Shown here in pieces: positions 1-11,156 of a stretch of DNA of 64,000 nucleotides. The notes under the pieces were generated by a model, which made no database searches, was not told the DNA's origin, and worked only from the letters and a program-made list of their open reading frames with translations. Origin of the DNA: Proteus sp. FME41 (lineage in GTDB: Bacteria; Pseudomonadota; Gammaproteobacteria; Enterobacterales; Enterobacteriaceae); NCBI RefSeq assembly GCF_014897315.1, contig NZ_JABUYL010000014.1:1-64000 (forward strand), given 5' to 3'. The translations under genes and the position numbers were made by a program. The stretch's first letter is position 1; every line of letters begins with the position of its first letter.

Positions 1-98
1 TCTCTGCGAGTGCCCACACAGATTGTCTGATAATTTGTTAAAGAGCAGTGCAACAGTCGCTGCCGTTTCCGGTCTTCTGCGTTGTTGCGAGGAGGTGC
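1..98 (-). ncRNA. rRNA operon leader with boxA antiterminator
   Basis: Read on the minus strand, this is the 5' leader of an rRNA operon whose 16S gene lies to the left, outside the window. The sequence TGCTCTTTAACA (36-47) is the rrn boxA, followed by the conserved stretch that contains GACAATCTGTGTGGGCA and precedes 16S rRNA in enterobacteria. boxA loads NusB-S10 and the rrn antitermination complex. The order btuB-murI-rrn matches the E. coli rrnB neighbourhood. The identity is recognised by eye; the mature 16S 5' end is not in the window. Confidence 0.88.
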
Positions 99-126
99 AT
101 TCTACATCTTCCTCATTCAGTGTCAA
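99..126 (-). promoter_or_regulatory. rrn P2 promoter
   Basis: On the minus strand there is a -35 TTGACA (121-126), a 16-base spacer and a -10 TAGAAT (99-104). It lies between P1 and the boxA leader, where rrn P2 promoters sit, and by analogy gives basal rRNA transcription. Confidence 0.75.
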
Positions 127-211
127 GCGTTTATTTTCAAGGCTTTCCACTTTATTTCTTTGTTCTCTCGGCTAACTCACTTAGCGTGGTTTGCCGTGAC
201 AACGAGGACGC

Positions 212-239
212 ATTATAGGGAGTTTTGTGAAGCTGGCAA
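212..239 (-). promoter_or_regulatory. rrn P1 promoter
   Basis: On the minus strand there is a -35 TTGCCA (234-239), a 16-base spacer and a perfect -10 TATAAT (212-217). A GC-rich discriminator (GCGTCC) follows, as expected for a stringently controlled P1. The position, about 110 bases upstream of P2 and just after murI, matches the rrn P1-P2 layout. Fis sites and an UP element probably lie in the AT-rich stretch at 240-290. Confidence 0.78.
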
Positions 240-290
240 CACTTTTTTTGTGTTTTTTTACTGACCGTTGAATTTCCCATCAAATTGCAC

Positions 291-1157
291 TTAAAGCGCC
301 AGTTTTATGAGCGATTCAAAGCCAAAACTTGCTAAAACGGGTTTTAGTAGTTCGCTATTCTCATCTTCTTTTAGACAATAAGCGAAGCTAATTTCATTTG
401 AGCCTTTAATTTTCGCTTGATTTACGACCAACCACGCAGTTCTTCGTGCAATTGCAGCGCCAGAATCAATTATTCGTGTGCCATCGGGTAAAACAGAAAG
501 AAGTTCATCTGCCAATAAAGGAAAATGTGTACATCCTAATACTACAGTATCAGGTGGCTCTTTCATTTTTAACCAAGGTGCAAGAATTTTACGTAGCGCA
601 TCTAAAGAAACCGTTTCACCATGGAGTTTCTTTTCTGCTAATTCCACCAGCTCGGCTGATCCTAAAGAATGAACCTTACAGTCCGTTGCAAAACGTTCAA
701 TCAGCTCATGGGTATAAGGTCGTTTTACTGTTGCTCTTGTTGCTAACAATCCAACGACACCATTACAAGTTAATTTAGCCGCAGGTTTAATGGCTGGTAC
801 AACCCCAACAATAGGAATATCAGCAAATTGAGTACGTAAAGCGGGAAGACTAACGGTACTTGCCGTATTACAAGCAATAACAATAGCCGCAAGTTCATGT
901 TTTTCAGCAACTGCGCTCACAATACGAACAACACGGTCAATAATGAACTCTTGTGATTTCTCACCATAAGGGAAAGCTTCATTATCGAAAACATAGATAT
1001 AGTGAGCATCCGGTAATTTTTCCCGGATCTCACGATAAACAGATAAACCGCCAACCCCTGAATCAAAAACTAATACAGTAGGGTTAGCGGTAAGTTGTGC
1101 ATCAGAAGTTGTAGCTTCCAGTGAGGAAGTATTCGCGTCCTGGCGTGCGATAGCCAT
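291..1157 (-). CDS. murI: glutamate racemase MurI
   Basis: A cytoplasmic, cofactor-independent racemase that makes D-glutamate for peptidoglycan. The family motifs are present: [12 protein letters not shown] near the N-terminus, and the two catalytic-cysteine motifs ACNTAST and GCTHFPLL. I chose the ATG at 1157 ([12 protein letters not shown]) because it aligns with the E. coli N-terminus MATKLQDGNTPC; the frame is open to an earlier ATG at 1181. The start lies inside the 3' end of btuB, with a 56-base overlap, an arrangement also seen in E. coli that suggests translational coupling. The rrn promoters follow immediately downstream. Confidence 0.95.
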   Translation of the reverse strand: MAIARQDANTSSLEATTSDAQLTANPTVLVFDSGVGGLSVYREIREKLPDAHYIYVFDNEAFPYGEKSQEFIIDRVVRIVSAVAEKHELAAIVIACNTASTVSLPALRTQFADIPIVGVVPAIKPAAKLTCNGVVGLLATRATVKRPYTHELIERFATDCKVHSLGSAELVELAEKKLHGETVSLDALRKILAPWLKMKEPPDTVVLGCTHFPLLADELLSVLPDGTRIIDSGAAIARRTAWLVVNQAKIKGSNEISFAYCLKEDENSELLKPVLASFGFESLIKLAL

Positions 1158-2958
1158 AAGCTGTCTCATAATCTTTATCAAACAGGTTGGCTATTCTACC
1201 ACGAATTGAAAGATGTGATGTAACAGGATATGAGGCTGTTAAATCCCAAATACTCACGCCTCCTAAAGAGACCGTCTCGTAAGTGCCATAATCTTTATCT
1301 GTACGTTGGCCTATATACTGATACGTCACACCCATATCTAATTGTTCAACCTGCCAATCAAGCTGATACTTTAATTGCTGACGAGCTCGGCGCTCAAGGC
1401 GTTGGTGCGTTTCTTTATTTCTTGCATCTATATATTGTAGGTTAAAGGTGTGATGGAAAACCCATGTATCCATTTCACCTGTAAATTCGATACCTTTAAT
1501 TAATGCCTTACCCACATTATAATTACGGTATGGGTAACTTGATTCACCTTGGATCAACGAATTCACATCATTACGATACGCAGTTAATCGCCACTCTAAA
1601 GGCCCAGTCAGTCCCTCAAAGCCTCCCTCCCACTGTTTACTCTTTTCAGGTTGTAAGTCAGGATTACTTCCCCACTCACTATAGAGTTGAGTTAACGTAG
1701 GTGCTTTAAATGCCGTACCATAGCCACCAATTAAACGATAACCATCAACAAACTCCCATCCTAGGTTAGATTGCCAAGTGGTATGCCAGCCATATTCTGA
1801 ATGTTTATCAGAACGCACAGATGCTTCAGCAATAATCTCGCCTAATTTTTGCTGTCCTGTTAGATATAAGCCCGTATTGTCGAAGTGTTCTTTATTAGGG
1901 AATCCACTAGAGCCTGCTTTAATAGATTGACGCTGCCAATCGACACCACCACCGATACTGCCGTTATCTAATAGAAGATGATTTCCCCACTGCACATTAT
2001 ATTGTTCAGAATGGGTAAAACGGCTTCCTTTGCCATAGCGCCCTTCACGAGGATCATAGTCATAATCTTTGGTGTAGTTATAACTGGTATTTAAAGAAGA
2101 AGAGTAGTTATCACGATTAAATTTTACGCCACCATCATAGGTACGGCTAAATAACGCTCGAGTATCAACCAATGTATCGTTATAACTATCATAATAAGCA
2201 TCATAAGCCGTACGATTATCAAAACCATAAGCACGTGCATATAAAGAAACGTTATCGTTAATATCGTGATTAACCCCTAACCACAGTGACTTATTCATAA
2301 AACCATCACGATCAGGTTGTGGATATCCACCAGTATTCCCGTTTGCTTCTACATCATAGCCTTTGGTATAGAGATAACTGCCCGCTGCCGTTAGTGTTGT
2401 TCTCTCCCCAACCTTCTGTTTTATTGAACCATCATATTCTTGATAACCATGAGAGCCCATGGTGGCATTGAGTGTGCCACCTTCTGTTGTTCTTTCTGTG
2501 AGGATATTAATCACCCCCCCAATCGCATCTGAACCATAAATAGAAGAACGAGGTCCTCTTATATATTCAATACGTTGAACAAGCGAAAGCGGTATTTGGC
2601 TAATATCTGAACTTCCTGAAATATTAGCCTGATTTAAACGCACACCATCGACTAAAATAAGGACATGCCGAGATTCACTACCACGCACATAAATAGAGCT
2701 CATTTGCCCTATTCCACCGTTTTGCCCCACATCAATACCGGGCATTCTGCGTAATACATCAATAACACTATTACTTTGCCAACGATCGATTTGTTCTCGT
2801 TCAACAACCGTAATGGGGGCTAAAATAGATGAATTAGGCTCTTGAAAGCGATTTGCCGTTACACTTAATTTATCGTTGTTATTTGCAAACACACCAAAAC
2901 TACTTGCCATTACACTCAAAGCAACACTTGAAATGAAAAAAACATTTTTATTATTCAT
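1102..2958 (-). CDS. btuB: TonB-dependent vitamin B12 outer-membrane receptor BtuB
   Basis: A 22-stranded outer-membrane beta-barrel with a plug domain that imports cobalamin using TonB energy. An N-terminal signal peptide is visible ([23 protein letters not shown]). The TonB-box region LSVTANRFQ follows, then a plug with [11 protein letters not shown] and a C-terminal barrel ending in the aromatic YNF. The predicted 618 residues fit the family. The start is uncertain: in-frame ATGs occur at 2958, 2970 and 3000, and all keep the signal peptide. A cobalamin riboswitch lies directly upstream. The 3' end overlaps murI. Confidence 0.93.
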   Translation of the reverse strand: MNNKNVFFISSVALSVMASSFGVFANNNDKLSVTANRFQEPNSSILAPITVVEREQIDRWQSNSVIDVLRRMPGIDVGQNGGIGQMSSIYVRGSESRHVLILVDGVRLNQANISGSSDISQIPLSLVQRIEYIRGPRSSIYGSDAIGGVINILTERTTEGGTLNATMGSHGYQEYDGSIKQKVGERTTLTAAGSYLYTKGYDVEANGNTGGYPQPDRDGFMNKSLWLGVNHDINDNVSLYARAYGFDNRTAYDAYYDSYNDTLVDTRALFSRTYDGGVKFNRDNYSSSLNTSYNYTKDYDYDPREGRYGKGSRFTHSEQYNVQWGNHLLLDNGSIGGGVDWQRQSIKAGSSGFPNKEHFDNTGLYLTGQQKLGEIIAEASVRSDKHSEYGWHTTWQSNLGWEFVDGYRLIGGYGTAFKAPTLTQLYSEWGSNPDLQPEKSKQWEGGFEGLTGPLEWRLTAYRNDVNSLIQGESSYPYRNYNVGKALIKGIEFTGEMDTWVFHHTFNLQYIDARNKETHQRLERRARQQLKYQLDWQVEQLDMGVTYQYIGQRTDKDYGTYETVSLGGVSIWDLTASYPVTSHLSIRGRIANLFDKDYETAYGYRTPGREYFLTGSYNF

Positions 2959-3036
2959 GAAAATCTGCATCCAACAGAATAAGTAGCAGGATGCCGCCAA
3001 AATTAAATAAAGCGCGTATTTAATTTAAAATGCGAC

Positions 3037-3220
3037 AAGTCTTCGGCAGGTATTCGGACTCTAGGTTAAATAAACAATGTTGTATATTTAAGATAATGAC
3101 TTCCCACTGCACTTATATAAGTGCTTTGCAGTGTCTTTTATTATCCTTGATCCTATTACCGCTGCGCGTCAGCTCTGGCTTTGCACCAGATTCCCTTTTC
3201 ACTCCGACGAGGAGACCGAA
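3037..3220 (-). promoter_or_regulatory. cobalamin (AdoCbl) riboswitch controlling btuB
   Basis: The minus-strand leader carries the segments conserved in the E. coli btuB riboswitch. In order they are TCGGTCTCCTCGTCGGAGTG, AGGGAATCTGGTGC, AGCTGACGCGCAGCGGTAA, a GACACTGC/CAGTGGGAAGTC segment, and the closing CCGAATACCTGCCGAAGAC near 3041-3058. In the family, adenosylcobalamin binding hides the ribosome-binding site and lowers receptor synthesis. Boundaries are approximate. Confidence 0.92.
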
Positions 3221-3249
3221 TAACTATGCTACGATGTCAAATCCGCGGA

Positions 3250-3289
3250 GTCCAGAAATTGAACATGAAGAATACTGGACATCTTCATG
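3250..3289 (+). other. two interleaved inverted repeats upstream of trmA
   Basis: GTCCAG (3250-3255) pairs with CTGGAC (3275-3280), and CATGAAGA (3264-3271) pairs with TCTTCATG (3282-3289). The arms interleave in the order A-B-A'-B', so the two hairpins exclude each other in RNA; as DNA they could be an operator. The element lies between the btuB riboswitch promoter region and the trmA start. Function is unknown. Confidence 0.5.
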
Positions 3290-3348
3290 AGGATCTCTAC
3301 AATTTCGCTCGCTTAACTTTATTACTGCCAAAAATAAGGCGAGATACC

Positions 3349-4446
3349 ATGCAGAATTCATTACCAACGCAAACATATCAGTCTCAACTGAATGAAAAAA
3401 CACAACGTCTACAAACAATGATGGCGCCTTTTAATGCACCTGAGGCTGAGGTTTTTTCATCACCAGAACAGCATTATCGTATGCGTGCAGAATTCCGTAT
3501 CTGGCATGAGCACGACTCTCTTTACCATATTATGTTTGACCAAGAGACTAAGCAGCGTATTCGTGTTGACCAATTTCCCGTTGCTAGCCAACTTATTAAT
3601 AAAATGATGGTCGCCTTACTGGCAGAAATAAAAGACAAGCCAACACTAAGACATAAGTTATTTCAGGTTGATTATCTTTCTACATTAAGTAATAAAATTA
3701 TTGTCTCTTTGCTTTATCACAAGAAAATTGATGAAACATGGCAACAAGAAGCTATCGCATTACGCCAAGCCTTAATTGCTCAGGGCTTTGATGTGCAGTT
3801 AATCGGTCGAGCCTATAAAACAAAAATAATGCTTGATAACGATTTTATTGATGAAGTGTTACCCGTTGCGGGCAAAGAGATGATTTATCGCCAAGTCGAA
3901 AATAGCTTCACGCAACCCAATGCTCAGGTCAATATTAAGATGTTGGAATGGGCATTAACGGCGACAGAAAATGCGAAAGGTGATCTTCTTGAGCTGTATT
4001 GTGGTAATGGCAACTTTTCATTAGCCCTTGCGCGTAATTTTGAGCGTGTATTGGCAACGGAAATCGCCAAACCTTCAGTTCATGCCGCACAATACAATAT
4101 TGCAATGAACCATATTGATAATGTGAAAATTATTCGCATGTCTGCGGAGGATTTTACGCAAGCCATGAATGGGGTAAGGGAATTTAAACGCTTAGAAGGA
4201 ATTGATTTAAAAGATTACCAATGTGAAACCATTTTTGTCGATCCACCTCGCAGTGGTTTAGATGAGAAAACTGTCGAGTTGGTTAAAACTTACCCTAGCA
4301 TTTTATACATTTCTTGCAACCCAGAAACACTGTGCCAAAATTTAGAAACACTCATTAAAACACATAAAATCAGTAATTTAGCTTTATTTGATCAATTTCC
4401 ATATACCCATCACATGGAATGCGGTGTGTTACTAGAGAAAAGATAA
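3349..4446 (+). CDS. trmA: tRNA (uracil-5)-methyltransferase TrmA
   Basis: Makes m5U54 (ribothymidine) in the T-loop of tRNAs using S-adenosylmethionine. The 365-residue protein aligns with E. coli TrmA along its length. It has [16 protein letters not shown] (SAM site), [10 protein letters not shown], and ISCNPETLC with the catalytic cysteine, and it ends in [12 protein letters not shown] with the C-terminal general base. The ATG at 3349 was chosen over the open frame upstream because [14 protein letters not shown] matches the family N-terminus and AAGGCGAG sits just before it. It is divergent from btuB and convergent with yijD. Confidence 0.96.
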   Translation: MQNSLPTQTYQSQLNEKTQRLQTMMAPFNAPEAEVFSSPEQHYRMRAEFRIWHEHDSLYHIMFDQETKQRIRVDQFPVASQLINKMMVALLAEIKDKPTLRHKLFQVDYLSTLSNKIIVSLLYHKKIDETWQQEAIALRQALIAQGFDVQLIGRAYKTKIMLDNDFIDEVLPVAGKEMIYRQVENSFTQPNAQVNIKMLEWALTATENAKGDLLELYCGNGNFSLALARNFERVLATEIAKPSVHAAQYNIAMNHIDNVKIIRMSAEDFTQAMNGVREFKRLEGIDLKDYQCETIFVDPPRSGLDEKTVELVKTYPSILYISCNPETLCQNLETLIKTHKISNLALFDQFPYTHHMECGVLLEKR

Positions 4447-4502
4447 CCCCTTCTTTCACTCGTTATAGTAAAAAAAACGCCTATAACCTAAATAAAAACA
4501 AA

Positions 4503-4529
4503 AACACCAGCAATTACCTTGCTGGTGTT
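4503..4529 (-). terminator. intrinsic terminator between trmA and yijD
   Basis: An 11-bp perfect stem (AACACCAGCAA with TTGCTGGTGTT) and a 5-base loop. The A-rich run at 4483-4504 becomes a U-tract on the minus strand, so the site best serves fabR-yijD. It may also stop trmA transcripts. Confidence 0.85.
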
Positions 4530-4567
4530 AAATTTCGCTGTGTTTACAACAAAGAGATAAGTACAGA

Positions 4568-4972
4568 CTAGTACTGCTCTGCTTGTGATGCTTTTTCAGC
4601 TTCTTCAGCCTGTACACGTAAGCGTTGACGCTGTTTGATTTGACGATAAATCCACAACGCAACAATAACGAGACAAACAGAAGAGAAGAAGTTTGAACCC
4701 CATTCAGGGTTAGCCGTTCTGGTGTAAGCGTTGTAACCAAATAAACCTAATAAAAAGAATGAGAAAATCAGCTTAGGCATACCATCAGTCATAGGTTGAT
4801 TTAGATAGCGCTGATATAAACAGTAAACTGCCAAGATTAAACTCATTAACGGGAAAATTGACCACGTCTCAATAAACGGGTTAAAAATACTCGAATAAGT
4901 ACCATGTAAAGCGACACCAATGACTGTGGCAAGTAGTAGCGTGCTTTTTTCACAGCGATTTTGTTCCATCAT
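4568..4972 (-). CDS. yijD: inner membrane protein YijD
   Basis: A small integral membrane protein of unknown function, 134 residues with about four hydrophobic segments and a charged, Glu/Ala/Gln-rich cytoplasmic tail. It resembles E. coli YijD throughout ([19 protein letters not shown]), with a tail about 15 residues longer. The start overlaps the fabR stop as ATGA, so the two are translationally coupled. The pairing with FabR is conserved in enterobacteria, which suggests, without proof, a membrane-lipid role. Confidence 0.88.
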   Translation of the reverse strand: MMEQNRCEKSTLLLATVIGVALHGTYSSIFNPFIETWSIFPLMSLILAVYCLYQRYLNQPMTDGMPKLIFSFFLLGLFGYNAYTRTANPEWGSNFFSSVCLVIVALWIYRQIKQRQRLRVQAEEAEKASQAEQY

Positions 4973-5655
4973 TTGTCTCCTTTCTGATGCGTTTTTTTCT
5001 TTATCTCGGGGTTATCTTGTAGAGGTGTTTGTGTTTCTTGCTCACGTCGATACCAATAATAGGCACCTTTGGCAATCATACGTAGCTGTATAACTAATCG
5101 TTCTTCTAATTGTTGACGCTTTTCAATATCAATATCCAGTGCTTCTGCGCCCGCACTAAATACAATAGTGACCATTGCTTCAGACTGCATTTCTGTAAAA
5201 TAACGCGGCATTCGACTTTCTTGCTCAAGGTAGTCTGCCAGCTCTGCAATAAAATGTTGGATCTCTCGTGCGACTGCGGCGCGAAATTCAGCAGAAGTAC
5301 CAGAACGCTCACGAAGTAATAATCGAAACGCATTCGGATTATTGCCAATGAATTCCATAAAAGTGGATACAGATGTTCTAATCACACTGCCCCCCTTAGC
5401 AATACGTTGGCGGGCTTGTCGCATCAATTGGCGTAACATCAATCCACTTTCATCAACCATTGTTAGCCCTAACTCATCTACATCCTTAAAATGACGATAA
5501 AATGAGGTGGGTGCAATACCGGCTTCTCTTGCCACTTCTCGTAAGCTTAAGCTTGTGAAACTGCGTTCTGCACTCAGTTGGCTAAAAGCAGCTTCAATTA
5601 AAGAGCGGCGGGTTTTTTCTTTTTGTTTAGCTCTGATGCCAATATTATTACTCAC
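4969..5655 (-). CDS. fabR: TetR-family fatty-acid regulator FabR
   Basis: Represses unsaturated fatty-acid genes (fabA and fabB in E. coli) in response to the acyl pool. The N-terminal TetR helix-turn-helix is near-identical to E. coli ([20 protein letters not shown]), as is the core [20 protein letters not shown]. No ATG is well placed: the frame runs open to 5805, into the sthA leader. I chose the GTG at 5653-5655, which has an AGGA about five bases upstream and gives [15 protein letters not shown]. coli starts at the equivalent MGVRAQQKEK. The gene is an operon with yijD and divergent from sthA. Confidence 0.9.
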   Translation of the reverse strand: MSNNIGIRAKQKEKTRRSLIEAAFSQLSAERSFTSLSLREVAREAGIAPTSFYRHFKDVDELGLTMVDESGLMLRQLMRQARQRIAKGGSVIRTSVSTFMEFIGNNPNAFRLLLRERSGTSAEFRAAVAREIQHFIAELADYLEQESRMPRYFTEMQSEAMVTIVFSAGAEALDIDIEKRQQLEERLVIQLRMIAKGAYYWYRREQETQTPLQDNPEIKKKTHQKGDK

Positions 5656-5854
5656 AGAAATCCTGATAATCCTAATTTGGTTTATGCTCAATATATCAAA
5701 CTTTGTTAAAAAAGGAGTGCGTACAATCATCTCTAAAGACACATTCTCATAAAAACTCAACAAAGTGTGACTAATGCCCTTAATGTCAATTGGGCTATTA
5801 TTCATTCTAATGTTAATATAGCGTTGTCGGTTTGTATAAAACAGGTCTCTTCCT

Positions 5855-7252
5855 ATGCAACATTCTCATTTCGATGCAATTGTTATCGGTTCAGGTCCTG
5901 GTGGTGAAGGCGCGGCCATGGGGCTGGTTAAACAAGGAAAGCGCGTCGCAGTTATAGAACGTTATAACAAAGTCGGTGGTGGCTGTACTCATTGGGGAAC
6001 GATCCCATCAAAAGCCCTACGCCACGCAGTAAGTCGTATTATCGAGTTTAATCAAAATCCGCTTTACAGCGATCAATCTCGTCTTATTCACTCTTCTTTT
6101 TCTCAAATACTTCGTCAAGCCAGCACGGTGATTAGTCAGCAGACTAAAATGCGTCAAGGTTTCTACGAACGCAATAATTGTACAATGTATTCAGGTGAAG
6201 CGGCCTTTATTGATGAGCACCGAGTCAGTGTGCGTTATCCTGATGGCACTTGCGATATCCTCTCCGCGGATAGCTTTATTATTGCAACGGGTTCACGCCC
6301 TTATTGTCCACCTGATGTCGATTTCTCTCATTCTCGTATTTATAACAGTGACACCATACTTGATTTAGAGCATGAGCCTCATCATGTCATTATTTATGGT
6401 GCGGGTGTGATTGGTTGTGAATATGCCTCTATTTTTAGAGGATTAAGAGTAAAAGTGGATTTAATTAATACCCGTGATCACTTGTTATCTTTCCTTGATC
6501 AAGAGATGTCTGATGCACTTTCTTATCACTTCTGGAATAACGGCATTGTTATCCGTCATAACGAAGAATATGACAGTATTGAAGGTGTCGATGATGGTGT
6601 TATTGTTCACCTAAAATCAGGTAAAAAAGTTAAAGCAGATTGCCTACTTTATGCGAATGGCCGAACAGGAAACACTGACACGCTAGGATTAGAAAATGTC
6701 GGGATCAAAATAGATAGTCGTGGGCTGGTTTCGGTGAATGCTCATTACCAAACTAATTGTGAACACATTTATGCCGTCGGTGATGTTATTGGTTATCCAA
6801 GCCTAGCGTCTGCTGCTTATGACCAAGGTCGTATTGCCGCTTTAGCGATTACAACGGGAAAATCAGAGACACACCTAATTGAAGATATTCCAACGGGGAT
6901 CTACACCATTCCTGAGATTAGCTCCGTGGGTAAAACAGAGCAGCAACTCACTGCGATGAAAATTCCTTATGAAGTGGGTCGCTCTCAGTTTAAACATCTA
7001 GCAAGAGCACAAATAGCAGGTATGAATGTTGGGAGTTTAAAAATCCTCTTTCACCGTGAAACAAAACAGATCTTAGGTATCCACTGTTTTGGTGAGCGTG
7101 CGGCTGAAATTATTCATATCGGTCAAGCGATTATGGAACAAAAAGGCGAAGGCAATACTATCGAATATTTCGTTAATACTACCTTCAACTATCCAACAAT
7201 GGCAGAAGCCTACCGTGTTGCTGCACTTAATGGTTTAAACCGCTTATTTTAA
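5855..7252 (+). CDS. sthA: soluble pyridine nucleotide transhydrogenase SthA
   Basis: A cytoplasmic flavoprotein that oxidises NADPH and reduces NAD+, rebalancing the two pools. Domains in order are an N-terminal FAD-binding site ([15 protein letters not shown]), an NAD(P)-binding site ([15 protein letters not shown]), a second FAD motif (IYAVGDVIG) and a C-terminal dimerisation domain. As is typical of the SthA branch, the position of the dithiol pair reads [15 protein letters not shown], with one cysteine of the usual CxxxxC missing. At 465 residues it is full length. Its 3' end overlaps that of convergent oxyR by 9 bases. Confidence 0.96.
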   Translation: MQHSHFDAIVIGSGPGGEGAAMGLVKQGKRVAVIERYNKVGGGCTHWGTIPSKALRHAVSRIIEFNQNPLYSDQSRLIHSSFSQILRQASTVISQQTKMRQGFYERNNCTMYSGEAAFIDEHRVSVRYPDGTCDILSADSFIIATGSRPYCPPDVDFSHSRIYNSDTILDLEHEPHHVIIYGAGVIGCEYASIFRGLRVKVDLINTRDHLLSFLDQEMSDALSYHFWNNGIVIRHNEEYDSIEGVDDGVIVHLKSGKKVKADCLLYANGRTGNTDTLGLENVGIKIDSRGLVSVNAHYQTNCEHIYAVGDVIGYPSLASAAYDQGRIAALAITTGKSETHLIEDIPTGIYTIPEISSVGKTEQQLTAMKIPYEVGRSQFKHLARAQIAGMNVGSLKILFHRETKQILGIHCFGERAAEIIHIGQAIMEQKGEGNTIEYFVNTTFNYPTMAEAYRVAALNGLNRLF

Positions 7253-8161
7253 TGCGTTTTGTTTTTCGGCATAAAATGCGGTCATATGTTCACGGATTGT
7301 CTCTGCTAACTGTTCATAACGGTTACGCAAAGGCGATCCTGGACGATAAACCAAAATAATAGAACGTGATGGATTGGGATCAGTACACTCTAAGTAACAA
7401 ACTCCATCACGTTTTTGCTCTTGAGGTACTGATAAATCAGGTAATAGAGTTATTCCACTACCCGCTGCGACCATATTACGCAGAGTCTCTAAACTCGTTG
7501 CTCTAAAATGCGTATCCTCTTTTGCACCTGCTTGGAAGCAGAACCCTAACGCTTGATCACGTAAACAGTGCCCATCTTCTAACATCAATAAACGCTGACC
7601 TGCTAAGTCGCCCATCAGCACAGACTCTCGTTCATGCCATGGATGCCCTTCATAAATCGCCAATTTCATTGGCTCTTCAAATAGAGGCACTTCAATAAAC
7701 GGTGCACTCTCTTTGACCATCGCTAAAATTACACAATCGAGCTTTCCGCTATCTAATTGCGCTAATAAGCTATGAGTTTGTGCTTCATGAAGATACATCT
7801 CTAACTTAGGGTAGTTTTTATGTAATTCAGGAATAATATGTGGCAATAAATAAGGACCAACCGTAGGAATAAGCCCGATGTGCAAAGGCCCTGCCATACT
7901 TTCGCCTTGCAATGAAGCCATCTCTTGTAGCACTTTGACTTCACGTAGAACAGTTTTTGCTTGATCCACCAGCAACAAACCTTGCTGAGTAAACAGCACC
8001 TTACGGCTAGTTCTTTCAAGCAACATTACACCCAGTTCATCTTCAAGCTTACGAATTTGACCACTTAATGTTGGCTGACTCACATGGCAAGAATCTGCCG
8101 CACGACGAAAATGTTTATGCTCAGCTAGAGCCACCAGATATTCCAAGTCACGGATATTCAT
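7244..8161 (-). CDS. oxyR: hydrogen-peroxide-sensing LysR regulator OxyR
   Basis: A 305-residue LysR-type activator of the peroxide regulon. The N-terminal winged helix is [20 protein letters not shown]. Counting from the ATG at 8161, the redox pair Cys199 and Cys208 is intact ([13 protein letters not shown]); oxidation to the disulfide activates the protein. The upstream in-frame ATG at 8173 is rejected because it adds MGSA, absent from the family. It is convergent with sthA. A palindrome fitting an OxyR site lies just upstream, consistent with autoregulation. Confidence 0.96.
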   Translation of the reverse strand: MNIRDLEYLVALAEHKHFRRAADSCHVSQPTLSGQIRKLEDELGVMLLERTSRKVLFTQQGLLLVDQAKTVLREVKVLQEMASLQGESMAGPLHIGLIPTVGPYLLPHIIPELHKNYPKLEMYLHEAQTHSLLAQLDSGKLDCVILAMVKESAPFIEVPLFEEPMKLAIYEGHPWHERESVLMGDLAGQRLLMLEDGHCLRDQALGFCFQAGAKEDTHFRATSLETLRNMVAAGSGITLLPDLSVPQEQKRDGVCYLECTDPNPSRSIILVYRPGSPLRNRYEQLAETIREHMTAFYAEKQNALK

Positions 8162-8183
8162 TGCAGATCCCACATTTATTGCT

Positions 8184-8219
8184 GATAGTTAATGTCTATA
8201 GATAATATAGTAACTGATA
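8184..8219. promoter_or_regulatory. putative OxyR operator (autoregulation)
   Basis: GATAGTTAATGTCTATA (8184-8200) fits the OxyR half-site pair ATAG-N7-CTAT. It is followed by a looser copy about one helical turn on (GATAATATAGTAACTGATA, 8201-8219), as expected for an OxyR tetramer. It lies 23 bases upstream of the oxyR start codon. Confidence 0.6.
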
Positions 8220-8348
8220 AATTTTTCTATCAGTCGAATGTTATTCTGTCTCTCTTTTTTGATATTTTCTTAATAAATAAATCTAATTACTTCATATTCT
8301 AAAGAATTCAAGATGAGCATAGATATTATCGGCAATTAACAATAAAAA

Positions 8349-8371
8349 AACAGGGCAATAAATACCCTGTT
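8349..8371 (-). terminator. terminator of the argCBGH operon
   Basis: AACAGGG (8349-8355) pairs with CCCTGTT (8365-8371). On the minus strand the hairpin is followed by a run of seven Ts. It sits 42 bases downstream of the argH stop. Confidence 0.8.
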
Positions 8372-8412
8372 CTTATGGAATAACAGTAGGTTGCCTTAAA
8401 TAAATTCTTTTC

Positions 8413-9795
8413 TTATTTATCCAGACTTAATGTTTCTTTTGCTTTTGCGATCGCATAAGCGACCTGTTTTTGAGAAACTCCACCTTTTGCAAGACGTTTA
8501 TCTAAACAAGATTGAAGCGATAAAATATCGTAAACATCAATCATAATTTTATCGTTAAACATCTGTAATTCGGAAAGAGGCAGCTCTTCAATCGCTTTAC
8601 CTTGTTCAATAGCACAAACAACCACTTCACCGACAATATGGTGCGCTTCACGAAATGGTACACCTTTTGCAACAAGATAATCCGCCAGCTCAGTGGCATT
8701 AGCATAACCTTGTTTAGCCGCTTCTTCACAACGAGGGCGGCGAATTTGAATACCATCCAAGACCAATGTTGCCATATGTAAGCAATCAGACCATGTATCG
8801 ATAGCGTCAAAAAGCCCTTCTTTATCTTCTTGCATATCTTTATTGTAAGCCAGAGGTAGACCTTTTAACGTCATCATCATGCCCGTTAATGCACCTTGAA
8901 CGCGCCCACATTTCCCACGGATCAGTTCAAGTGCGTCAGGATTTTTCTTTTGTGGCATTAACGATGAACCTGATGTCACTTTATCTGATAACTCAACAAA
9001 ACCGGCTTCACCACTATTAAAGAAAATTAAATCTTCAGCAAAACGAGATAAATGCACCATGCCAATAGCGGCTGAGGATAATAGCTCTAATACATGATCA
9101 CGATCTGATACGCTGTCTAAGCTATTGTTTGTTGCCCCAGCAAAACCCAGCCATCCTGCAAGTTGTTCACGATCGATATCATATGCAGTGCCCGCTAATG
9201 CCCCACACCCTAATGGGCTAACATCCAAACGTTTCAAAGCATCGGCTAGACGGCTTTCATCTCTGGCTAACATTTCATTGTAAGCTAAGCACCAATGCGC
9301 AAACGTGACAGGTTGGGCACGTTGCAGATGAGTGTAACCCGGCATCACCGCATTTTGATTTTGTTCTGCGGTGATCACCAATGCTTGTTGTAACGCAATA
9401 ATGGCTTGGCGAAGATGAATCACTTCTTCTTTACACCACAATTTTAAGTCTGTTGCGACCTGATCATTACGGCTACGTCCCGTATGTAATTTTTTGCCTA
9501 AATCACCCACTTTGGCAATCAGTTTGCTTTCAACCCAGCTATGAATATCTTCTGCATCACTTTGTAAAATAGAGTGTGGATTAGCCGTTACTTCTTCTGA
9601 TAACTCACTTAAAGCTTGCTCAAGTTGAGCTTGTTCATCTTGCGACAATACACCCACGGTGACTAACGCTTTAGACCAAGCTACTGAGCCAAAGATATCC
9701 TGTTGTGCCAGTCGAAAATCAAACCGCAGTGAATCATTGAATTGCTTAAACCGTTGATCAGCTTCCTGACTAAAACGTCCACCCCAGAGTGCCAT
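8413..9795 (-). CDS. argH: argininosuccinate lyase
   Basis: The last enzyme of arginine synthesis, splitting argininosuccinate into arginine and fumarate. The fumarase/aspartase-superfamily signature [12 protein letters not shown] is present, with [13 protein letters not shown] and TSGSSLMP forming the active site. At 460 residues it is an ordinary stand-alone ArgH, not the ArgH-ArgA fusion seen in Vibrio. It is the last gene of argCBGH, 77 bases after argG, and is followed by a clear terminator. Confidence 0.96.
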   Translation of the reverse strand: MALWGGRFSQEADQRFKQFNDSLRFDFRLAQQDIFGSVAWSKALVTVGVLSQDEQAQLEQALSELSEEVTANPHSILQSDAEDIHSWVESKLIAKVGDLGKKLHTGRSRNDQVATDLKLWCKEEVIHLRQAIIALQQALVITAEQNQNAVMPGYTHLQRAQPVTFAHWCLAYNEMLARDESRLADALKRLDVSPLGCGALAGTAYDIDREQLAGWLGFAGATNNSLDSVSDRDHVLELLSSAAIGMVHLSRFAEDLIFFNSGEAGFVELSDKVTSGSSLMPQKKNPDALELIRGKCGRVQGALTGMMMTLKGLPLAYNKDMQEDKEGLFDAIDTWSDCLHMATLVLDGIQIRRPRCEEAAKQGYANATELADYLVAKGVPFREAHHIVGEVVVCAIEQGKAIEELPLSELQMFNDKIMIDVYDILSLQSCLDKRLAKGGVSQKQVAYAIAKAKETLSLDK

Positions 9796-9872
9796 AATCG
9801 CTTCCTGTATTTATTCTATGTAATAAAAAAGAGTGAGAGTGATGCTTGTTAGCACCACTCTATTGCCTTACG

Positions 9873-11081
9873 TTATTTCTTGCTCAGCGCACGAATACGT
9901 GATGGCAGGGAATATAAACGGATAAACCCTTCAGCATGGCTATGATCGTAAACTTCATCTTCACCAAAGGTGGCGAATGCTTCAGAGTACAAACTGTTAT
10001 CTGATTTTTTCTGAATCGCATTAACGTGACCTTTATAAAGTTCTAAGACCACTTCGCCATTCACTTCTTTTGCCAGCGATTCTGCGGCGGCCTGCAATGA
10101 GGCACGGATTGGCGTAAACCAACGACCATCATAAGCCACATAGGACATCTCTAAGCCCAGTTGCTGACGCCATTTAAATGCATCTCTATCAAGGACTAAT
10201 TGCTCAACACCACGCAGAGCTGCCATCATGATGGTACCGCCTGGGGTTTCATAGCAACCACGAGATTTCATTCCCACTAAACGGTTTTCAACAATATCAA
10301 TACGGCCAATACCATGTTTAACACCTAATGCATTTAATGTATCTAAACAGTCAAAAGGCGATAGTGCTTTACCGTTTACAGCAACGACTTCACCTGCGTT
10401 TACGGTAACAGTGACTAATTCAGGTGTTTCTGGTGCTTTTTTCGGATCAACCGTCCATGCCCAACAATCTTCATTTGAGGCATTCCATGGGCTTTCTAAT
10501 ACACCACCTTCCGTTGAGATATGCCACGCATTTTCATCACGGCTATAAATTTTCTCAAGTGTCGCCGTCGTTGGAATATTACGCACTTTCAGATAATCCA
10601 GTAGCGCTTCACGTGAACGCAAATCCCACTCTCTCCAAGGTGCAACCACTTTAAGTTGAGGAGCCAGTGCAGCATAAGTACTTTCAAAACGAACCTGATC
10701 GTTACCTTTACCCGTCGCGCCATGAGCAACCGCATCTGCCCCAAGTTTTAAAGCTAATTCAACTTGCGCTTTAGCAATAACAGGACGTGCCATTGAAGTA
10801 CCTAATAAGTAGCTACCTTCATATAAAGCACCTGTTTTTAAAACAGGATAAACGTAATCTTTGATAAATTCTTCACGTAAATCAACGATATAACATTCAG
10901 AAGCACCTGATGTTAATGCCTTTTGCTCCACGCCAACTAAATCATCACGGCTTTGACCGACATCAGCAACAAAAGCGATAACGTCACAGTTATCATAATG
11001 TTCTTTTAGCCAAGGAATGATTGCCGAAGTATCCAGTCCGCCTGAGTATGCCAATACGATTTTCTTAATACCTTTAGTCAT
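9873..11081 (-). CDS. argG: argininosuccinate synthase
   Basis: Joins citrulline and aspartate using ATP. The PP-loop ATP-pyrophosphatase motif [12 protein letters not shown] is at the N-terminus, and [14 protein letters not shown] follows. I chose the ATG at 11081 ([15 protein letters not shown], 402 residues), which has GAAGG upstream, over the earlier in-frame start at 11096. In E. coli argG is a separate locus; here it sits between argB and argH, giving argCBGH under one ArgR-controlled promoter. This order is known in other gamma-proteobacteria such as Vibrio. Confidence 0.96.
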   Translation of the reverse strand: MTKGIKKIVLAYSGGLDTSAIIPWLKEHYDNCDVIAFVADVGQSRDDLVGVEQKALTSGASECYIVDLREEFIKDYVYPVLKTGALYEGSYLLGTSMARPVIAKAQVELALKLGADAVAHGATGKGNDQVRFESTYAALAPQLKVVAPWREWDLRSREALLDYLKVRNIPTTATLEKIYSRDENAWHISTEGGVLESPWNASNEDCWAWTVDPKKAPETPELVTVTVNAGEVVAVNGKALSPFDCLDTLNALGVKHGIGRIDIVENRLVGMKSRGCYETPGGTIMMAALRGVEQLVLDRDAFKWRQQLGLEMSYVAYDGRWFTPIRASLQAAAESLAKEVNGEVVLELYKGHVNAIQKKSDNSLYSEAFATFGEDEVYDHSHAEGFIRLYSLPSRIRALSKK

Positions 11082-11156
11082 AATGATAACCTTCAATTCC
11101 CAATTTGTTTAAATTCTGCCAATAACCCAACAGCAATAAGATGTCTAACGTCATTT

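Noticed and set aside
82-264. 60-codon open frame on the plus strand
   Set aside because: It lies across the rrn P1 and P2 promoters and has no ribosome-binding site or family features.
3030-3290. Open frames on the plus strand across the btuB leader
   Set aside because: The strip is the antisense of a clear cobalamin riboswitch.
4969-5805. Longer 278-residue version of FabR
   Set aside because: The extra N-terminus is absent from the family and would consume the fabR-sthA promoter region; the GTG at 5655 is better placed.
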